Of a stretch of 11,718 nt of DNA, positions 8,265-11,718 are shown one piece after another (within the stretch, counting starts at the first letter, position 1; each line of letters opens with the position of its first letter). The translations under genes and the position numbers were made by a program. This stretch comes from Phoronis ovalis. Taxonomy: Eukaryota; Phoronida; Phoronidae. The DNA lies in contig JAOXYB010050847.1 in assembly GCA_028565635.1 (NCBI GenBank), positions 1-11,718 on the forward strand, given 5' to 3'. The notes beneath the pieces were generated by a model. The model had not been told where the DNA came from, made no database searches, and saw only the letters and a list, made by a program, of their open reading frames with translations.

Positions 8265-8619
8265 CCGGGGGGGAGGGGGGGTACTCAAGGTATTTTTTGG
8301 TGAGGTGTGCAGCCCAGTTGAAAATTTTGGATTTGGATTGTATACTTATGGGTATTTTTTGGATTGCTACCGTAAAGAAATTCAAAAATTTGGATTGCTA
8401 CCAGCTGCTTACAGGAAATAATTTGGATTAATTTTAGGTTTGTATCCATAAAACGATTTTTGGAATTTGGTTTGTATCAGTCAGTTTGCGCAAAAATGGA
8501 TTGCTACTCAAATATTTTAAAATTTTGGATTGCTACCCTTATATTTCACAAAATTTGGATTGCTACCCTTGTATTTCAAAAAAATTTGGATTGGGTTTGC
8601 TACCGCAAGCTAAAATTTT
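8265..8619 (+). mobile_element. 30-bp-periodic element, copy 2 (opposite orientation to copy 1)
   Basis: It starts CCGGGGGGGAGGGGGGG then TACTCAAGG and follows copy 1 (2682-3048, read on the minus strand) base for base with scattered substitutions and few indels. It contains five GGATTGCTAC units plus variants such as GGTTTGTATC. At the right it departs from copy 1: instead of CTTGAGTACCCCC it continues TTTTGGATTGGGTTCCGCGG, an extra partial unit, so its true end is unclear (possibly about 8650). No target-site duplication was found. Two overlapping plus-strand frames in it are open because the unit length is a multiple of three; they are not considered genes. Confidence 0.75.
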
Positions 8620-8650
8620 GGATTGGGTTCCGCGGCACATCCCCGCAGTC

Positions 8651-10050
8651 CATTATCCAGGGGAGGTACTTGTGACACGTATTTTGTTTGGGATGCCACT
8701 CAAGGCAAAAAACGTTAACCTATTTGCAAATACTATTGACTTCATTAAGCGTTCCTACCAAGATGTATCACTGCACTTTTCCTTCATCCACATCGCTTTT
8801 GTTAGACTATGCTTTGCACAGTATCACACACTGATCATACGTAATGTTACATCATTTTTATTGTTTTGTGTAAATGTAAATAAATAAAATCTATTTCTGC
8901 TTATAACAGGGTCCAATTGATTTAACAAAACTGTAGTAAAATGTTAGTTTGACCAAATATTTCACATTAATTTTAAATACTAGATGATTCCAAACTGTAG
9001 CCATGAAAGTTAAAAAAAGCAATATCAGGGAAGTATAAGACATAGTTTTACAATCCTTTGTAATGCGAGTAGTGTGTACAACTGTAAGAATATTCTTGCA
9101 TCACAAACCACATGGAGATATACTCTGTACAGTGCAACAGTTAAATGAATCTGCACCATTTCACCAGAGTTTTCTTTCAGTAACTGTCATGTGATATACA
9201 CTTTTATAAAGAGCCTATGAAGTCTTCTGTAATATTGCATTACCTAAAAAAGTAAATAGGGATGATAGTATAATATGTGTTGTGATTATGCTTGATTGTT
9301 ACTTGTAGTTAAATATTTATATCCAATTTAAAATAATTCAAGAGTCAAGTTTCACAGAAGATCTGCTATAACAAAAACACCCAAACAGTTCACATTAGCT
9401 GTCAACGTTTTTTAGAATACACCAATATGTATCTTGTTAACCGTTGGTCTTTCACACTGGATAAAAGTTTCGGTAAAATATAGGCACAAATCTGTACTTA
9501 CAGAATATTGCTTCCATGTATCAACCCAGTAACAGGAAACTCTACAGTAGCATCAATGTCTTGCACTCAGAATGTAACACCCGTGTTACCTGCAGTCAAA
9601 ATTAAACATGTCTATAAATTTGCGACTTAACTAAGAATAAATTTGAATTAACATATATATGCAATCTAAGCAAAAAAATTAACGAAATCATGCTATGTAT
9701 ATGTAGCAGTCCTTTTTTGCATATAGGAGCTTTTGCAAACTATATATGCGATATTGTGACCAAGTGCTGGATTTGACAGCTGACTAAGAATTCAGCACAT
9801 TGAAAAGGTCAATTTTCTCAATTGTTCTATCATACCCATTAATTATTACCATTTCATTTACATTTTATTAATTAAAAAGGTATAGATGAAAGAATTCTTT
9901 GTCAAGTTGCCAATTTTGCAACAGAATCAATTTAAAATTATTTGCGAAACATAGTTTAGGCATATATCCCTTAGTGTTAAGAACAGAAAACAATAATACA
10001 AAATCTGAATGTTACTAAACTTTAATGATACACTAACTTGTAAAAGGCAC
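8651..10050 (+). other. Gene C intron 1, middle part, AT-rich non-coding
   Basis: No exon, RNA gene or repeat family was recognised in these 1.4 kb on either strand. An open frame entering from the periodic element (to about 8887) is non-periodic here and ends in AT-rich sequence with no similarity I recognise. AAATAAATAAAA at about 8879 is a polyadenylation-like string without other support. Confidence 0.5.
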
Positions 10051-10209
10051 AAGGTGTGAGCATAGAGCGGGTAACACGTATCACATGCACTCTTCATGTA
10101 CTATCACTAGTATTAACAAGGTGTGAGCAGAGAGCGGGTAACACGCATCACAAGCACTCTTCATCTGTTATCACTAGTACTAACAAGGTGTCAGCAGAGA
10201 GCGGGTAAC
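10051..10209. repeat. Minisatellite, 67-bp period, 2.4 copies
   Basis: Units begin AAGGTGTGAGCATAGAGCGG (10051), AAGGTGTGAGCAGAGAGCGG (10118) and AAGGTGTCAGCAGAGAGCGG (10185). The spacing is exactly 67 bp both times. The last unit stops after GCGGGTAAC. Within the unit, ATCACTAGTA and GCACTCTTCAT are conserved. It lies within gene C intron 1. Confidence 0.9.
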
Positions 10210-10582
10210 TATAATTCAGCTTCAGTATTAATGTAAATCAAGTTCAACAAATTTGAAACAGGTGAAACCTCAAGGTGAACTATGTTGTTAATATTGTCTT
10301 TCGAACTAATTAGACCTAAAAGCATGTGTTTGTGCTTAATCTTCTGCCTTTCATTTGATGACATCGCGTAATTACAATCACTCTCGCTGCTGATGGGAGG
10401 GATTGTACTTATGGGGTATGTTTAACATATTATAAGCATCAGTAAATTTATGTAATATTAAATTCCCTGGGGTAAAATGGCAGTCAAGTATCACACTTTT
10501 CAGCTGCATAAGATCAAATTTTGACATTGCGAACCCAAATTGTTTGTTTGTTGGAGTTAATTTATACCTTATGCAAATAATT
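10210..10582 (+). other. Gene C intron 1, non-coding stretch between minisatellite and foldback element
   Basis: No feature was recognised in this stretch on either strand. Confidence 0.5.
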
Positions 10583-10591
10583 ATGCTGCTT

Positions 10592-10798
10592 TAAGGCTAA
10601 GCTGGACCCTCATCACTGTTTAAGGCTAAGCTGGACCCTCATCACTGTTTAAGGCTAAGCTGGACCCTCGTCACTGTTTAAGGTTAAGCTGGACCCTCAT
10701 CACTGTTTAAGAGTAAGCTGGACCCTCGTCACTGTTTAAGGTTAAGCTGGACCCTCGTCACTGATTGAGGCTAAGTTGGACCCTCGCCACTGATTAAA
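10592..10798. repeat. 29-bp tandem array at one terminus of the foldback element, seven units
   Basis: Seven units of TAAGGCTAAGCTGGACCCTC plus ATCACTGTT recur every 29 bp (unit AA positions 10593, 10622, 10651, 10680, 10709, 10738; degenerate unit at 10767). An AA-containing remnant follows at 10796. The variation is mostly ATCACTG versus GTCACTG and AAGGC versus AAGGT. The last unit, next to the interior, is the most diverged (GAGGCTAAGTTGG, GCCACTG). The opposite terminus of the element has only one unit. Confidence 0.92.
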
Positions 10799-11446
10799 TA
10801 AAAATTCGTGAAAAACCTGCATTACATTTTTTTCACTCAAAATAGATGCTTTTTATAACTTTTAACATTCAAGCTATGTCATAATGGTATTTTTGAAACT
10901 ATTGTGTAAAATGTAAGAAATTTAATTACACCCTACAAAAATCGTTAGGTACATCCTACGGGAAAACCCAGTAGATCAAAATTCGGGCTAACTATATTTT
11001 TAGCAAGTAACCGATATTCCCATAATTAAATTTTGACCATTTTTAAATTGCACCAGAGATTTTGGTTATATAATCAATTTAGTTTTTTTAGCAAATAAAA
11101 AAATGCCCTTTTTTAAACACTAATTAATAATTCAAAGATTATTCACAGTATTTACAATTCGGTCAAAACAAATGATGGAAGTATCATTTACTTCTTAAAA
11201 ACGCAGTTAGCTTCAATTTAGATCCGCATGATTTTGCCGTAGGATGTACCTTATGATTTTTATGAGATGTCATAAAACATTAATTAAATTTTATGCATTG
11301 CACACATAAGTCTGAAAATATCACCATAACATAGCATGAATGTTAAAGTTTTAGAAAAAAATTATGTTGTGTGAAAAAATTCAATGCAGATTTTTTACAA
11401 ATTTTTCTTTAAACAGTAACGATGGTCTAGCTTAGCCTTAAGAATG
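10592..11446. mobile_element. 855-bp foldback (long terminal inverted repeat) DNA element, MULE-like
   Basis: The left terminus TAAGGCTAAGCTGGACCCTC and the right terminus, read as reverse complement, TAAGGCTAAGCTAGACCATC, are inverted repeats. Beyond the termini the arms stay complementary, with substitutions and indels, almost to the axis near 11100. A clear anchor is AGGTACATCCTACGG at 10947-10961 against its complement at 11237-11251. The 9-bp direct repeat ATGCTGCTT flanks the element (10583-10591 and 11447-11455). Long TIRs with 9-bp target duplications are the hallmark of Mutator-like elements. The right end has six extra bases (AGAATG) before its direct repeat, so the termini are slightly ragged. 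No transposase is present. It is inserted in gene C intron 1. Confidence 0.8.
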
Positions 11447-11577
11447 ATGCTGCTTCCAATGTTACAAGTAATACTTTTTTTGTATGTATCATCAATCCTA
11501 TTCGCATAGCAGCAATTGCACAAGTACTTATAACATGATGTCATCCCAGTTTATACAGCTTGTGTTTCTTTAAGTAG

Positions 11578-11667
11578 AAAGAAGTCAAGAATTGATTGGG
11601 AGGAAAGATTGTCAAGAATGGAACAGCAACTTAAACATCACCCCGTGATAAAACCATACAAACCCAG
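11578..11667 (+). CDS. Second coding exon of unrecognised gene C
   Basis: This is a 90-nt exon, phase 2 in and phase 2 out, between a pyrimidine-rich acceptor (TTGTGTTTCTTTAAGTAG) and the donor CCCAG|GTAAAA. Read in the phase left by exon 1, it is completely open: KKSRIDWEERLSR, then MEQQLKHHPVIKPYKP. Residues from IDWEERL to QQLK look like an amphipathic, possibly coiled-coil helix, preceded by a basic cluster that spans the splice junction. The family is not recognised; later exons are outside the window. The final 35 nt of the exon and its donor are duplicated just downstream. The acceptor is a tandem AAGTAG, so a form three bases longer is possible. Confidence 0.65.
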
Positions 11668-11718
11668 GTAAAACATCATCCTGTGATAAAACCGTACAAA
11701 CCCAGGTAAAACATCATC
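11633..11718 (+). repeat. 38-bp tandem duplication of an exon end plus splice donor
   Basis: Unit 1 (11633-11670) and unit 2 (11671-11708) differ at 3 of 38 positions, and a third copy begins at 11709 and is cut by the window end. Unit 1 covers the last 35 coding bases of gene C exon 2 and its GT donor; unit 2 repeats both. The three differences (positions 9, 12 and 24 of the unit, all transitions) fall at third codon positions when read in the exon frame. Confidence 0.9.

Noticed and set aside
8213-8887. Three overlapping plus-strand open frames
   Set aside because: They trace the second copy of the periodic element, then continue into anonymous AT-rich intron. No start context or domain supports a gene.
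6138-10209. Shared 67-bp period of the two minisatellites as evidence of common origin
   Set aside because: The unit sequences do not align on either strand, so the equal period is taken as coincidence.
10592-10798. 29-bp tandem array as a CRISPR array
   Set aside because: The units are directly adjacent with no unique spacers, in a eukaryotic intron, and form part of a transposon terminus.

Overview
This window looks like animal nuclear DNA, probably from a marine invertebrate; I cannot name the species. It is AT-rich, with isolated short coding exons that end in GT donors, TATA-less CpG-containing promoters, many non-autonomous DNA transposons and several minisatellites. There are no prokaryotic-style operons, no rRNA or tRNA genes and no CRISPR array.

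Five coding exons can be supported, and they form two head-to-head promoter pairs. Pair 1 (about 1.38-1.78 kb): the first exon of a TOM70-like mitochondrial import receptor on the minus strand (1377-1565) and, 182 bp away, an 11-codon first exon of an unidentified gene ('gene A') on the plus strand (1748-1780). The shared promoter has ETS-like, TCTCGCGAGA, CRE-like, E-box and YY1-like motifs. Pair 2 (about 6.89-7.72 kb): the first exon of a Bicaudal-C (BICC1) orthologue on the minus strand (6886-7054) and the first exon of an unrecognised gene ('gene C') on the plus strand (7626-7717). The second exon of gene C lies at 11578-11667, after a 3.86 kb intron. Gene A and BICC1 are transcribed toward each other across about 5.1 kb in which I found no convincing further exon of either, so they may overlap or nest.

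Non-coding DNA: 1-511 holds repeat DNA, including a 332-bp long-TIR MITE. Positions 2682-3048 and 8265-8619 carry opposite-orientation copies of a roughly 360-bp element built from a 30-bp-period motif; the first copy has an 8-bp target-site duplication. Positions 5690-6071 hold a 382-bp TA-flanked MITE with 37-bp TIRs. Positions 10592-11446 hold an 855-bp foldback element with 9-bp direct repeats at its ends and a one-sided array of 29-bp terminal subrepeats. Minisatellites with a 67-bp period lie at 6138-6275 and 10051-10209. The window ends inside a 38-bp tandem duplication that copies the 3' end and splice donor of gene C exon 2.

The genes do not form a functional pathway. They are unrelated loci linked by shared divergent promoters. 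The most interesting signals are the exon-donor duplication, whose only three differences are synonymous, the asymmetric foldback element, and the 30-bp-periodic mobile element.
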